45,501 nucleotides of DNA from NCBI RefSeq assembly GCF_009865215.1, contig NZ_WWJX01001423.1:1-45501 (forward strand), in the 5' to 3' direction. A program made the translations under genes and the position numbers. The notes under the pieces are model-generated. The model was not told the origin of the DNA. It did no database searches and saw only the letters and a program-made list of their open reading frames with translations. This DNA is from Streptomyces sp. SID3343. Its GTDB lineage: Bacteria; Actinomycetota; Actinomycetes; Streptomycetales; Streptomycetaceae. Positions 17,787 to 25,885 of the stretch are shown piece by piece. How positions within the stretch are numbered: the stretch's first letter is position 1; every line of letters starts with the position of its first letter.

Positions 17787-19090
17787 TATTCGTAGATGGT
17801 CGGGAGTACCGGTTCCCCGCGCGAGAGCTGAGTAGCCGACAACGGCAGTTCCTCACGCGAACGCTCGTGTCGATCGCGCGCCGCCGACAGCGACTCGCGG
17901 CCGACGATCTCGCCGGCGCGGACCAGCGGGACCAGCAACTCGCGCTCGCCGGGCACCGGTCGGGCGTCGGCGCGGTACGGGCGCAGCACCTCGGCCTCGG
18001 CGACGCCCTCCGCGTCGTAGCGCCGTACCGCGCTCTTGCGCCCGCCGTGGCTCGGCTTGCCGGGCGACTTCTTGGCGACGGGGATCAGCGGCGCGTCGGG
18101 CCCGTCGCTCACGGCGCGCGCGACGAGCTTGTACACGAGCGACGCGGTGGGCTGCCCCGAGCCGGTCACCAGCTGCGTGCCGACCCCGTACGCGTCCACC
18201 GGGGCCGCGCGCAGGGCCGCGATGGCGTACTCGTCCAGGTCGCTGGTGACCACGATGCGGGTCTTGACCGCGCCGAGGTCGTCGAGCTGGCGGCGGACCC
18301 GGTGCGCGAGCAGCAGCAGGTCGCCGGAGTCGAGCCGCACGGCGCCGAGTTCGTCGCCGGCGATGTCGACGGCGGCCTGTACCGCCGCCGGCACGTCGTA
18401 GGTGTCCACGAGGAGTGTGGTGTCGCGCCCGAGGGCGGCCACCTGCGCGGCGAACGCCTCGCGCTCGTCGTCGTGCAGAAGCGTGAACGCGTGGGCGCTG
18501 GTTCCCCTGGTGGGGATCCCGTACCGCTGCCCGGCGCGCAGGTTCGACGTGCTCGCGAAGCCACAGATGTACGCGGCGCGGGCGGCGGCGACCGCGGCCT
18601 CCTCGTGGGTGCGACGCGAGCCCATCTCGATGCACGGGCGCCCGGCGGCGGCCGCCGTCATCCGCGACGCGGCGGCGGCCACCGCGGCGTCGTGGTTGAG
18701 GATCGACAGGATCAACGTCTCCAGCACCACGGCCTCGGCGAAGCTGCCCTCGACCACCAGAAGCGGCGAGCCGGGGAACCAGCACTCGCCCTCGGCGTAG
18801 CCCCATACGTCGCCGGTGAACCGGTAGTCGGCGAGCCATTCGAGCGTCGCGGGGCCCACCACGCCGGCCTCCGACAGGAAGCGCAGCGTCTCGTCGTCGA
18901 AGCGGAAGTTCTCGATGCCGTCGAGCAGTCGGCCGGTGCCGGCGGTCACGCCGTAGCGGCGGCCTTCGGGCAGGCGACGCGCGAAGACCTCGAACACCGA
19001 ACGGCGGTGCGCCGCGCCGCTGCGCAGCGCGGCTTCGAGCATCGTCAGCTCGTAGTGGTCCGTCAGCAGGGCGGTGGTTGCGGTGTCCAT
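17786..19090 (-). CDS. pncB: Nicotinate phosphoribosyltransferase
   Basis: Joins nicotinate to PRPP to give nicotinate mononucleotide, using ATP; cytosolic. 434 residues, normal length. The N-terminus TDHYELTMLEAALRSGAAHR is the family signature, with the substrate-binding Tyr in YELTM. Other conserved stretches are SRRTHEEAAVAAARAAYICGF, STSNLRAGQRYGIPTRGTSAHAF and LDSGDLLLLAHRVRRQLDDLG. It forms the nicotinamide salvage pair with pncA. A palindrome at 19113-19127 and another at 19139-19152 lie directly before the start and likely control it. The start codon may be at or near the 5' end of the transcript. Confidence 0.95.
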   Translation of the reverse strand: MDTATTALLTDHYELTMLEAALRSGAAHRRSVFEVFARRLPEGRRYGVTAGTGRLLDGIENFRFDDETLRFLSEAGVVGPATLEWLADYRFTGDVWGYAEGECWFPGSPLLVVEGSFAEAVVLETLILSILNHDAAVAAAASRMTAAAAGRPCIEMGSRRTHEEAAVAAARAAYICGFASTSNLRAGQRYGIPTRGTSAHAFTLLHDDEREAFAAQVAALGRDTTLLVDTYDVPAAVQAAVDIAGDELGAVRLDSGDLLLLAHRVRRQLDDLGAVKTRIVVTSDLDEYAIAALRAAPVDAYGVGTQLVTGSGQPTASLVYKLVARAVSDGPDAPLIPVAKKSPGKPSHGGRKSAVRRYDAEGVAEAEVLRPYRADARPVPGERELLVPLVRAGEIVGRESLSAARDRHERSREELPLSATQLSRGEPVLPTIYE

Positions 19091-19103
19091 GTCGTCACCA
19101 TAA

Positions 19104-19152
19104 CACGATTACTCGTCAGACTGACGATTACTCGAAAGGTGATGCGCATCAC
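19104..19152 (-). promoter_or_regulatory. Candidate pncB operator region: two palindromes and a direct repeat
   Basis: TCGTCAGACTGACGA (19113-19127) is a perfect 7-1-7 inverted repeat. GATTACTCG occurs just inside it on one side and just after it on the other. GTGATGCGCATCAC (19139-19152) is a perfect 14-base palindrome. All lie within 62 bases of the pncB start, in the promoter zone. A NAD-responsive repressor (NrtR-type or other) is plausible but the motif was not matched to a known consensus. Confidence 0.6.
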
Positions 19153-19223
19153 GGGCATTCCCGACCTGCGGGCCTCCCGGAATGCTCATCTCCCCGCGCA
19201 TGTCGTGAAACGTCGCATCCGCC

Positions 19224-20030
19224 CTACCGGTCGCGATCCTCCTCGGGCGTCGGCGCCCACGTCGAGCCGTTGATGTGCGTACCGCCCCCGACGAACAGGG
19301 TGTTGCCGGTGACGTAGCGCGAGTCCTCGCTCGCCAGGAACAGCGCGGCGCCGCCGATGTCGGTCTCCGGGTCGCCCATGCGGCCCATCGGGTTGGCCGA
19401 CTCGGCGGTCGCGGCCGCCTCCGGGTTCGCCTTGGCGTACGCCTCGAACGCCTCGGTCCTGGCGCCCGGGCAGATCACATTGGCCCGGATCTGGTGCGGC
19501 GCCCACTCGCGCGCGGCCGAGCGGGTCAGCGCGCGCAACGCCTCCTTGCCGACGTTGTACTCGGCGGTGAATCGGTGCGCGTTGACGCCGTTGAGGCTGG
19601 CGATGTTGATCACGCTGCCGCCGCCGGCGTCGCGCATCGGCTCGAACGCCGCGCGCATCGTCCACCACCCGGCCCACAGCGCCATGTCCAGGCCGTGTTG
19701 GAACTGCTCGTCGGTCTTGTTCTCGATGTGATTGATCCGGCCGCCGCCCCACGCGTTGTTGACGAGCGTGTCGAGCCGGCCCCAGCGGGCGAGCGCGGCC
19801 TCCACCAGGCCGACCGCGTCGGCCTTGACGGTGACGTCGGCGGCCACCGCGACCGTCTCGACGCCGAACGCGTCGGTGATCTCGGCCGCGACCCGCTCGG
19901 CCGACTCGGCCCGGATGTCGTTGACCAGGATCCGACACCCCTCGGCCGCGAACCGCCGTGCGATCCCGCGCCCGATCCCGGCCCCGGAGCCGGTGATCAC
20001 CGCGACGTGGTCCAGAAGACGTGCTGCCAT
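19224..20030 (-). CDS. SDR-family NAD(P)-dependent oxidoreductase
   Basis: A 268-residue short-chain dehydrogenase. The cofactor motif TGSGAGIGRGIA is at about 12-23; LVNNAWGG replaces the usual NNAG; the Ser and Tyr-Lys of the active site are in NIASLNG and YNVGKEALRALTRSAAREW; ICPGARTEAF follows. The C-terminus is the usual EDSRYVTGNTLFVGGG. Substrate unknown. The ATG at 20030 is preferred over the in-frame GTG at 20045 because GGAGG lies 8 bases before it. It sits downstream of the zinc-ribbon gene and upstream of pncB on the same strand, 133 bases from pncB. Confidence 0.92.
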   Translation of the reverse strand: MAARLLDHVAVITGSGAGIGRGIARRFAAEGCRILVNDIRAESAERVAAEITDAFGVETVAVAADVTVKADAVGLVEAALARWGRLDTLVNNAWGGGRINHIENKTDEQFQHGLDMALWAGWWTMRAAFEPMRDAGGGSVINIASLNGVNAHRFTAEYNVGKEALRALTRSAAREWAPHQIRANVICPGARTEAFEAYAKANPEAAATAESANPMGRMGDPETDIGGAALFLASEDSRYVTGNTLFVGGGTHINGSTWAPTPEEDRDR

Positions 20031-20107
20031 GGCATTGACCTCCACGTAGATCGTTCCGTGCTACGTGGGTATCCCCGATGGTCTGACAAAACAAGGGAAA
20101 GCGCAGG

Positions 20108-20482
20108 TCAGGTGGGCCGCCACTGGTGACCGCAGTCACGGCACTTCTTGTCCCCGTAGGGCAGCGTGGAGACTTTGCCGGAGCCGCACTCGGGACACGT
20201 GGGACCGTCCGCGGCGGTCGGCGGACGCCAGCGCGCGGCACACGACCCGCAGACGTAGTCACCGACGATGTCGGTGCTGACCTTGGTCGACCCGCACTTG
20301 CCGCACTGCACTTCGACGTGCCGGCGCTTGCGCGGAGCGGCTCGGCCGATTGCCGCCTGCCGCTCGCGCTGCGCCGAGAAACCCCAGTAGGAGCGCAGCC
20401 GATCGGCCATGTCCGGCCGCAGGTCCGAGCGCTCGCCCTCCCCGGCACGGTTGACGCTTTCGCGCCGAGGCTGCTCGGTCAT
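20108..20482 (-). CDS. Protein with two zinc ribbons
   Basis: A 124-residue basic protein. Residues about 1-55 are charged and Arg-rich. Two related zinc ribbons follow: CGKC then CGSC (GKCGSTKVSTDIVGDYVCGSC), and CPEC then CRDC (PECGSGKVSTLPYGDKKCRDC). Both share the CGS-x-KVST signature, so they arose by duplication. Such ribbons bind nucleic acid or protein; no enzyme domain is seen. The gene is 78 bases upstream of the SDR gene on the same strand. Function unknown. Confidence 0.78.
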   Translation of the reverse strand: MTEQPRRESVNRAGEGERSDLRPDMADRLRSYWGFSAQRERQAAIGRAAPRKRRHVEVQCGKCGSTKVSTDIVGDYVCGSCAARWRPPTAADGPTCPECGSGKVSTLPYGDKKCRDCGHQWRPT

Positions 20483-20589
20483 GACAACCAAGGTAAGTCA
20501 TGCCACCCGCCGGGGACAGAACTCTCGACCCGCCTTGGTCACGGCGGTCTCCGTGCCCGCCTGCGCGCGAAGGCCGTCCGTGCGCAGCG

Positions 20590-20626
20590 CGGCCGAGGCC
20601 GGCACGCTCCGGTCGGGCCTCGGCCG
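20590..20626 (-). terminator. Hairpin after the small ORF at 20632
   Basis: CGGCCGAGGCC (20590-20600) pairs perfectly with GGCCTCGGCCG (20616-20626), an 11-base stem with a 15-base loop. It starts 6 bases beyond the stop codon of the small minus-strand ORF, where an intrinsic terminator would sit. Confidence 0.7.
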
Positions 20627-20631
20627 TCGAG

Positions 20632-20748
20632 TCAGGCGGCCCGGCGGATCGCCGTGACCAGTCGGGCCGTGGCCTGTGCGCGCGCCAGGCGGCGCCGCCG
20701 CAACGCGATCGCCGCTACCCGTGTCTCTCGACTGTCCCGCTTCTCCAC
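20632..20748 (-). CDS. Candidate 38-residue basic protein
   Basis: An ORF below usual length cut-offs. It starts at GTG 20748 with GGAGGTGA five bases upstream, encodes an Arg/Ala-rich peptide (MEKRDSRETRVAAIALRRRR, then LARAQATARLVTAIRRAA) and ends just before a strong terminator-like hairpin. Site, ORF and hairpin together make a complete small transcription unit. The sequence would form an amphipathic, strongly positive helix. No family recognised. Confidence 0.5.
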   Translation of the reverse strand: MEKRDSRETRVAAIALRRRRLARAQATARLVTAIRRAA

Positions 20749-21150
20749 GACCGTCACCTCCGCACCGACCCCCATCCGCCCCGAGAGGGCGACACTGAGA
20801 AATCTAGGCGGCCGACCCCCGATCGGACGTCGCCCGGGAGTGCCGATCGGACCTACTCCCAGAGGACGACCCGAACCCCGAAGTACCCCTGAGGCATGCG
20901 CCGAGTGGAGTACTCACGTCCCCGCGCGACACCTGACGTAGCGTCAAGTGACACAGCGTCAGGTCGACGTGGACGGGTCGGCGAGGTCGAACCGGTGGGG
21001 TCGCTCGGGTGGGTGAGGTCGCGCCGGTGGGTCGCTCGGGTGGGTGAGGTCGCCCAGGTCGGTGACGTCGAGCCGGTGGAGTCGGCCGGGTCGGTGAGGC
21101 GTCCCGGGCCGGTGCTTCGCGGTCCGCAGCATCGACAGGGGCGTCCCGGG
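20749..21150. repeat. Gap after the oxidase gene: inverted repeat and 31-base tandem units
   Basis: No gene seen. ACCTGACG (20931-20938) and CGTCAGGT (20957-20964) form an inverted repeat, with further TGACG/CGTCA copies between them. From 20978 to about 21114 there are four to five imperfect 31-base units: 20978-21008, 21009-21039, a shortened copy from 21040, 21059-21089 and a partial one from 21090. The shared core is GTGAGGTCG with CCGGTGG and GTCGCTCGG. The array ends shortly before the stop codon of the FAD-linked oxidase. Confidence 0.7.
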
Positions 21151-22518
21151 TCAGATCACCTTGCCCGGGTTGAGGATGCCCAGCGGGTCGAACGCCGACT
21201 TGACGCTCAGGTGGGCCCGTACGCCAACCGGGCCCAGTTCCGTCGCGAGCCACTCGCGCTTGAGCAGGCCCACACCGTGTTCGCCGGTGATCGTGCCGCC
21301 GAGGTCCAGGCCGAGCCGCATGATCGCGTCGAACGCCGCGTGCGCCCGCTCGACCGCGGCGGGGTCGGTCGCGTCGAAGACCACGATCGGGTGGGTGTTG
21401 CCGTCGCCGGCGTGCGCGCACACCCCTATCCGGGTCTCGAAGCGCTCGGCGATCGCGGCCACGCCGTCGAGCAGCTCACCCAGCCGCGAGCGCGGCACCG
21501 CGACGTCGTCGATCAGGCTGGTGCCCAGCCGCTCCAGGGCCGGCAGCGCGAGTCGCCTCGCCTGCATGAACATCGCCGAGTCCTCGGCGTCCTCGGCGGT
21601 GAACGCCTCGAACGCGCCGGCCTCCGTACAGATCGCCTCGATGGCGGCGAGTTCGGCGGCCGGCTCCGGCGTGTCCAGCCCGACCAGGAGGAGCGCGGCC
21701 GTCTCGTCCGGCAGGCCCATGTTCGACATCGCGTTGACCGCGCGCACCGTGGTGCCGTCCATCAGCTCCATCAGCGACGGCGTGTGCCCGGCCGCCATGA
21801 TCCGCGCCACCGCGACCCCCGCGGCCGTCGTGGACGCGAACTGGGCCACCGTCACCAGCGCGGGCGGTGGCGTGGGCCGCAGTGCGAGGGTCGCCTGCGT
21901 GACCACGCCCAACGTGCCCTCGGCCCCGACGAACAAACGGGTGAGGTCGTAGCCCGCGACGCCCTTCGGGGTCCGCCGCCCGGTCCGCAGCACCTCGCCG
22001 TCGGCGAGCACGACCTCCAGGCCGAGCACGTACTCGGCGGTCACGCCGTACTTGACGCAGCACAGCCCGCCCGCGCCGGTGCCGATGTTGCCGCCGATCG
22101 TGCAGGTCTCCCAGCTCGACGGGTCCGGCGGGTAGACCAGGCCGTGCTCGGCGGTCGCCTTGGACAGGTCGGCGTTGACCACGCCCGGCTCGACCACGGC
22201 GATGCGGTCGACGGGGTCGACGCTCAGGATGCGATTCATCCGTACGAGCGACAGCACGATGCACCCGTCGACGGCGTTCGCGCCGCCCGACAGGCCGGTG
22301 CGCGCGCCCTGTGGGACGACCGGTACCCGCAGTCGGGTGGCCACCCGCATGACGTGGCGCACGTGTTCGGTGGTCTCCGCGAGGACGACCAGGGCCGGGG
22401 TCCCCGCCTCGCACAGACCCGCCATGTCCCGCGCGTACGACGCGGCGATGTCCGCGTCCGTGACGAGGACGTGAGCGGGCAGACCCTCGCGCAGTGCGGC
22501 GAACAGGTCGGTGGTCAT
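21151..22518 (-). CDS. FAD-linked 2-hydroxyacid oxidase (GlcD-like)
   Basis: A 455-residue flavoprotein of the glycolate oxidase subunit D / D-lactate dehydrogenase group. The PCMH-type FAD domain shows VVPQGARTGLSGGANAVDG, GNIGTGAGGLCCVKYGVT and KGVAGYDLTRLFVGAEGTLGVV. The C-terminal cap has GDGNTHPIVVFD with a metal-binding His, then TGEHGVGLLKREWL and a terminal FDPLGILNPGKV. Substrate is a 2-hydroxy acid, not further known. GGGAGG lies 6 bases before the ATG. It is divergent from an Lrp/AsnC regulator only 73 bases away, a layout that suggests control by that regulator. Confidence 0.92.
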   Translation of the reverse strand: MTTDLFAALREGLPAHVLVTDADIAASYARDMAGLCEAGTPALVVLAETTEHVRHVMRVATRLRVPVVPQGARTGLSGGANAVDGCIVLSLVRMNRILSVDPVDRIAVVEPGVVNADLSKATAEHGLVYPPDPSSWETCTIGGNIGTGAGGLCCVKYGVTAEYVLGLEVVLADGEVLRTGRRTPKGVAGYDLTRLFVGAEGTLGVVTQATLALRPTPPPALVTVAQFASTTAAGVAVARIMAAGHTPSLMELMDGTTVRAVNAMSNMGLPDETAALLLVGLDTPEPAAELAAIEAICTEAGAFEAFTAEDAEDSAMFMQARRLALPALERLGTSLIDDVAVPRSRLGELLDGVAAIAERFETRIGVCAHAGDGNTHPIVVFDATDPAAVERAHAAFDAIMRLGLDLGGTITGEHGVGLLKREWLATELGPVGVRAHLSVKSAFDPLGILNPGKVI

Positions 22519-22591
22519 GGTGCCTCCCGGGGTGACCGTGAATGGCCCCAGGGTAGGCACCCGGAAAGCCCGCACCAGAGGGAGGGCAACC

Positions 22592-23062
22592 TTGCAGATA
22601 GACCGGTTGGATGCCGCGCTCATACGACTGCTCGTCGAGACGCCGCGGATCGGCGTCGTCGAGTGCTCGCGTCGACTCGCGGTGGCGCGCGGGACCGTGC
22701 AGGCCCGCCTGGACCGCCTGCGCGACGCGGGTGTCATCCGGGGCTTCGGGCCCGACGTGGATCCGGGCGCACTCGGCTTCGCGGTGACCGCGTTCGCGAC
22801 CCTGGAGATCCGGCAGGGCCAGGGCCGGGGAGTGCAGAAGCACCTGGAAGGCATCGCACAAGTCCTCGAACTGCACACGATCACCGGCCGGGGCGACCTG
22901 CTCTGCCGAATCGTCGCGCGCTCGAACAGCGATCTGCAACGGGTGATCGAACAGATCCTGGAGTACGACCCGGTGGTGCGCGTGTCGACCACGATCGCGC
23001 TGGACAACCCCGTGCCCTACCGGGTGCTGCCGCTCGTGGAAGGCGCCGTGGCGGACGGGTGA
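22592..23062 (+). CDS. Lrp/AsnC-family transcriptional regulator
   Basis: A 156-residue regulator. The first 60 residues hold the helix-turn-helix: LDAALIRLLVETPRIGVVECSRRLAVARGTVQARLDRLRDAGVI. The RAM ligand domain follows, with LELHTITGRGDLLCRIVARS at its core. The start is TTG at 22592, with GGAGGG five bases upstream; longer readings begin inside the control region. It is divergent from the GlcD-like oxidase and precedes the osmolyte transporter by 112 bases. Its effector is probably an amino or hydroxy acid. The oxidase is the most likely target. Confidence 0.88.
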   Translation: MQIDRLDAALIRLLVETPRIGVVECSRRLAVARGTVQARLDRLRDAGVIRGFGPDVDPGALGFAVTAFATLEIRQGQGRGVQKHLEGIAQVLELHTITGRGDLLCRIVARSNSDLQRVIEQILEYDPVVRVSTTIALDNPVPYRVLPLVEGAVADG

Positions 23063-23174
23063 AAGCCCACCGGAACGGGTGAGGAATCCCCTCGCTCGGC
23101 CCATCGGGCGTTTCCGGGTTCGGCGCGGGCGGTAACGGATCCCGGTCATCACCGGAGCCGGGGAAAGGGCCGCC

Positions 23175-23822
23175 TTGAGTTTCTGGGACTACGTTTCCAG
23201 CCGCCGGGAGCAGCTGTGGATCGAGACCTGGATGCACGCGAGCGCGGTGTTCCAGTGCATGGTCGTCGCGACGGTCATCGGCGTCGCGCTCGCGATCGCC
23301 ACCTACCGCAGCGCCCTCGCGTCGCGGATCGCGATCGGCGTCACGGCGACCATCCTGACCGTTCCCTCGTTCGCTCTGCTCGGCCTGTTGATCCCGATGC
23401 TCGGCCTGGGCGTCGCGCCGACGGTGGTCGCGCTCGTGCTGTACGCGCTGCTGCCGATCGTGCGCAATGCCATCGTCGGCCTGGCCGGTGTCGATCCACA
23501 GCTTGTGGACGCCGCGCGCGGAATCGGGATGAACCGGGTGATGATCCTGCTGCGGGTCGAACTCCCGCTCGCTTGGCCGGCTTTGCTCACCGGCATCCGG
23601 GTGTCCACCCAGATGATCATGGGCATCGCGGCGATCGCCGCCTACGTGTCCGGTCCCGGACTGGGCAACGAGATCTTCAACGGACTGGCCCGCCTGGGCA
23701 GCAAGAACGCGATCAACGCCGCCTGGGCGGGCACCCTCGGCGTGGTCGTTTTGGCCCTGCTCTTCGACGCCGCCTATGTGCTGCTCGGCCGGCTGACCGT
23801 TCCCAGGGGGATCCGTGGCTGA
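23175..23822 (+). CDS. Osmolyte ABC transporter permease (OpuCB/ProW type)
   Basis: A 215-residue permease with about five or six helices. The EAA-like coupling loop VDPQLVDAARGIGMNRVMILLRVELPLAWPALLTGIR is that of glycine betaine/choline transporters. The start TTG follows GAAAGGG. Its last codons overlap the ATP-binding gene by eight bases. The four genes form a permease - ATPase - permease - binding protein operon in the same strand and order as bacterial OpuC/OpuB systems. Confidence 0.92.
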   Translation: MSFWDYVSSRREQLWIETWMHASAVFQCMVVATVIGVALAIATYRSALASRIAIGVTATILTVPSFALLGLLIPMLGLGVAPTVVALVLYALLPIVRNAIVGLAGVDPQLVDAARGIGMNRVMILLRVELPLAWPALLTGIRVSTQMIMGIAAIAAYVSGPGLGNEIFNGLARLGSKNAINAAWAGTLGVVVLALLFDAAYVLLGRLTVPRGIRG

Positions 23823-25071
23823 CGTCACCGGCGCGACCATCCGACTCGAAGAGCTCACCAAGCGGTTTCCGGGCGGGAAGCAGCCCGCGGTGGACCGCGT
23901 CACGCTGGAGATCCCCGCCGGTCGCCTCGTGGTGCTGGTCGGTCCGTCCGGCAGCGGCAAGACCACCACGATGAAGATGATCAACCGGCTGATCGAGCCC
24001 ACGTCGGGCCGGATCATGATCGACGACCGCGACGTGACCCACCTGGACCCGGTCAAGCTGCGCCGCAAGATCGGCTACGCGATCCAGAACAGTGGCCTGT
24101 TCCCGCACATGACGGTGGGTCAAAACATCGCCCTGGTCCCGAAGATGCTGGGATGGAGTCGGTCCAGGGTGTCCGGCCGGGTGGACGAACTCCTGGAGAC
24201 CGTCGGCCTGGAGAGCGCCGACTTTCGCAACCGCTATCCCCGTCAGCTCTCCGGCGGCCAGCAACAGCGGGTGGGGGTCGCGCGGGCGCTCGCGGGCGAC
24301 CCGCCCGTCCTGCTCATGGACGAGCCGTTCGGCGCCGTCGATCCGATCACCCGCGGCCATCTCCAGGACGAACTGATCCGGATCCAGCACGAGTTGCACA
24401 AGACGATCGTCTTCGTCACGCACGACTTCGACGAGGCGGTCAAGCTCGGCGACCGGATCGTGGTGTTGCGCGAGCAGTCGCACATCGCCCAGTACGACAC
24501 TCCCGAGGCGATCCTGACCAGCCCCGCCGACGACTTCGTGGCCGGGTTCGTCGGGGCGGGCGCCGCGCTCAAGCGGTTGACCCTCTCCCGGGTGCGCGAG
24601 GTCGAGGTGAAGCCGTTCGCGACGGCGAGCATGCGCGACGACGTCGCGACGATCCGCCGGGCCGCGCGCGAGCACGGCACCGACGAGGTGCTGTTGCTCG
24701 ACGACCGCGGCCGGCCCACCCGCTGGATCCGCCGCGAGGAGGTACGGCGCGGCGGCCCCGGACTCACGGTGACCGCGCACGAGGTGGGCGACACCGTCAC
24801 CCGCGACGCCACGCTGCGGGACGCGCTCGACGCGATCCTGACCGAGGGCGGCGGCAAGGTCGCGGTGACCGGCGCGCGCGGCGAGTACGTCGGCGTGGTG
24901 TCGATCGAGACGCTGATGACCTCCATCCAGGAGATGCTGGAAGCCGACCGTGAGGACGCGCGCGTGCACCTCGAGGAGTTGGAGGCGCAGCAAAACGTCC
25001 AGCGCTTCGAGGAGGAGGAGCGGGCCGGTCACGTCGACGGCGCGCACGCGGCCGAGAGCGACCAGCGGTGA
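23815..25071 (+). CDS. Osmolyte ABC transporter ATP-binding subunit with CBS domains (OpuCA type)
   Basis: A 418-residue ATPase. Walker A GPSGSGKTT is at 43-51, the signature LSGGQ at 145-149, Walker B LLMDEP at 166-171. FGAVDPITRGHLQDELIRIQ is typical of the betaine/carnitine/choline class. A pair of CBS repeats occupies about 250-380 (VKPFATASMRDDVATIRRAA and TVTRDATLRDALDAILTEGGGKVAV). In OpuC and OpuA the CBS pair senses ionic strength or cyclic-di-AMP. A Glu-rich tail (about 385-418) follows. GTG start overlaps the preceding permease; its stop overlaps the next start. Confidence 0.93.
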   Translation: MADVTGATIRLEELTKRFPGGKQPAVDRVTLEIPAGRLVVLVGPSGSGKTTTMKMINRLIEPTSGRIMIDDRDVTHLDPVKLRRKIGYAIQNSGLFPHMTVGQNIALVPKMLGWSRSRVSGRVDELLETVGLESADFRNRYPRQLSGGQQQRVGVARALAGDPPVLLMDEPFGAVDPITRGHLQDELIRIQHELHKTIVFVTHDFDEAVKLGDRIVVLREQSHIAQYDTPEAILTSPADDFVAGFVGAGAALKRLTLSRVREVEVKPFATASMRDDVATIRRAAREHGTDEVLLLDDRGRPTRWIRREEVRRGGPGLTVTAHEVGDTVTRDATLRDALDAILTEGGGKVAVTGARGEYVGVVSIETLMTSIQEMLEADREDARVHLEELEAQQNVQRFEEEERAGHVDGAHAAESDQR

Positions 25072-25883
25072 GCGGGCAGCAGGTCCGGCCGGTCGGCCCC
25101 ACCGTCGACGCCGACACCCGGGCCGCACGGCCGCTCGCGTTGCCGTCACGCTTTCGGTGGACCGACTTCGTGGTCGTGCCGGTGTTCCTGGGCCTGGTCC
25201 TGCTCGCGCTGTGGCAGTGGATCACCCACGAGGACCTGGACGCGATCGAACGCACCACGCTCGCGTGGTCCAACGTCCGGCGCCGGCTGATCGAGCACAT
25301 CGAACTCACCGCGGTGTCCACGGTGTTGGTCCTGGTCATCGCGATCCCGCTGGGCATCCTGTTGACTCGCCGCGGGGCCCGTCGATTCTCGCCGTTCGTC
25401 CTCGCGCTGGCCAACATCGGCCAGGCCACGCCCGCCATCGGCCTGCTGGTGCTGCTCACCCTGTGGCTCGGGGTGGGCGTCAAGGTCGCGCTGATCGGCG
25501 CGGTGGCGTACGCGGTCCTGCCGGTGCTGAGCAACACGATCGCGGGGCTGGAGAACGTCGACGGCACCCTGGTCGAGGCCGCTCGCGGGATCGGGATGTC
25601 CATGCCCGGTGTGTTGTTCAAGGTGGAACTCCCGCTCGCGGTGCCGCTCGTACTCGCCGGCGTACGCAACGCGCTCGTGCTCAACGTCGGTACCGCCACC
25701 CTCGCGACGTTCGTCAACGCGGGCGGGCTCGGCGACATCATCCAGGACGGGATCCTGCTCCAGCGCACGCGAGTGCTGATCGTCGGCAGCGTGCTGACCG
25801 TGGTGCTCGCGCTCGCGGTGGACTGGCTGGCGTCCCTCGCCGAACAGGGCCTGCGCCCACGCGGCCTGCGAAACGGCGGCTGA
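25068..25883 (+). CDS. Osmolyte ABC transporter permease (OpuCD type)
   Basis: A 271-residue permease. A cytoplasmic, Arg-rich N-terminus (about 1-35) precedes five to six helices. The coupling loop NVDGTLVEAARGIGMSMPGVLFKVELPLAVPLVLAGVR parallels that of the first permease, so the two subunits form a heterodimer. It overlaps the ATPase gene by four bases and is followed two bases later by the binding-protein gene. Confidence 0.92.
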   Translation: MSGQQVRPVGPTVDADTRAARPLALPSRFRWTDFVVVPVFLGLVLLALWQWITHEDLDAIERTTLAWSNVRRRLIEHIELTAVSTVLVLVIAIPLGILLTRRGARRFSPFVLALANIGQATPAIGLLVLLTLWLGVGVKVALIGAVAYAVLPVLSNTIAGLENVDGTLVEAARGIGMSMPGVLFKVELPLAVPLVLAGVRNALVLNVGTATLATFVNAGGLGDIIQDGILLQRTRVLIVGSVLTVVLALAVDWLASLAEQGLRPRGLRNGG

Positions 25884-25885
25884 CG

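Noticed and set aside
20896-23082. Plus-strand open frame of 728 codons
   Set aside because: Shadow of the FAD-linked oxidase gene; the opposite strand has clear flavoprotein motifs.
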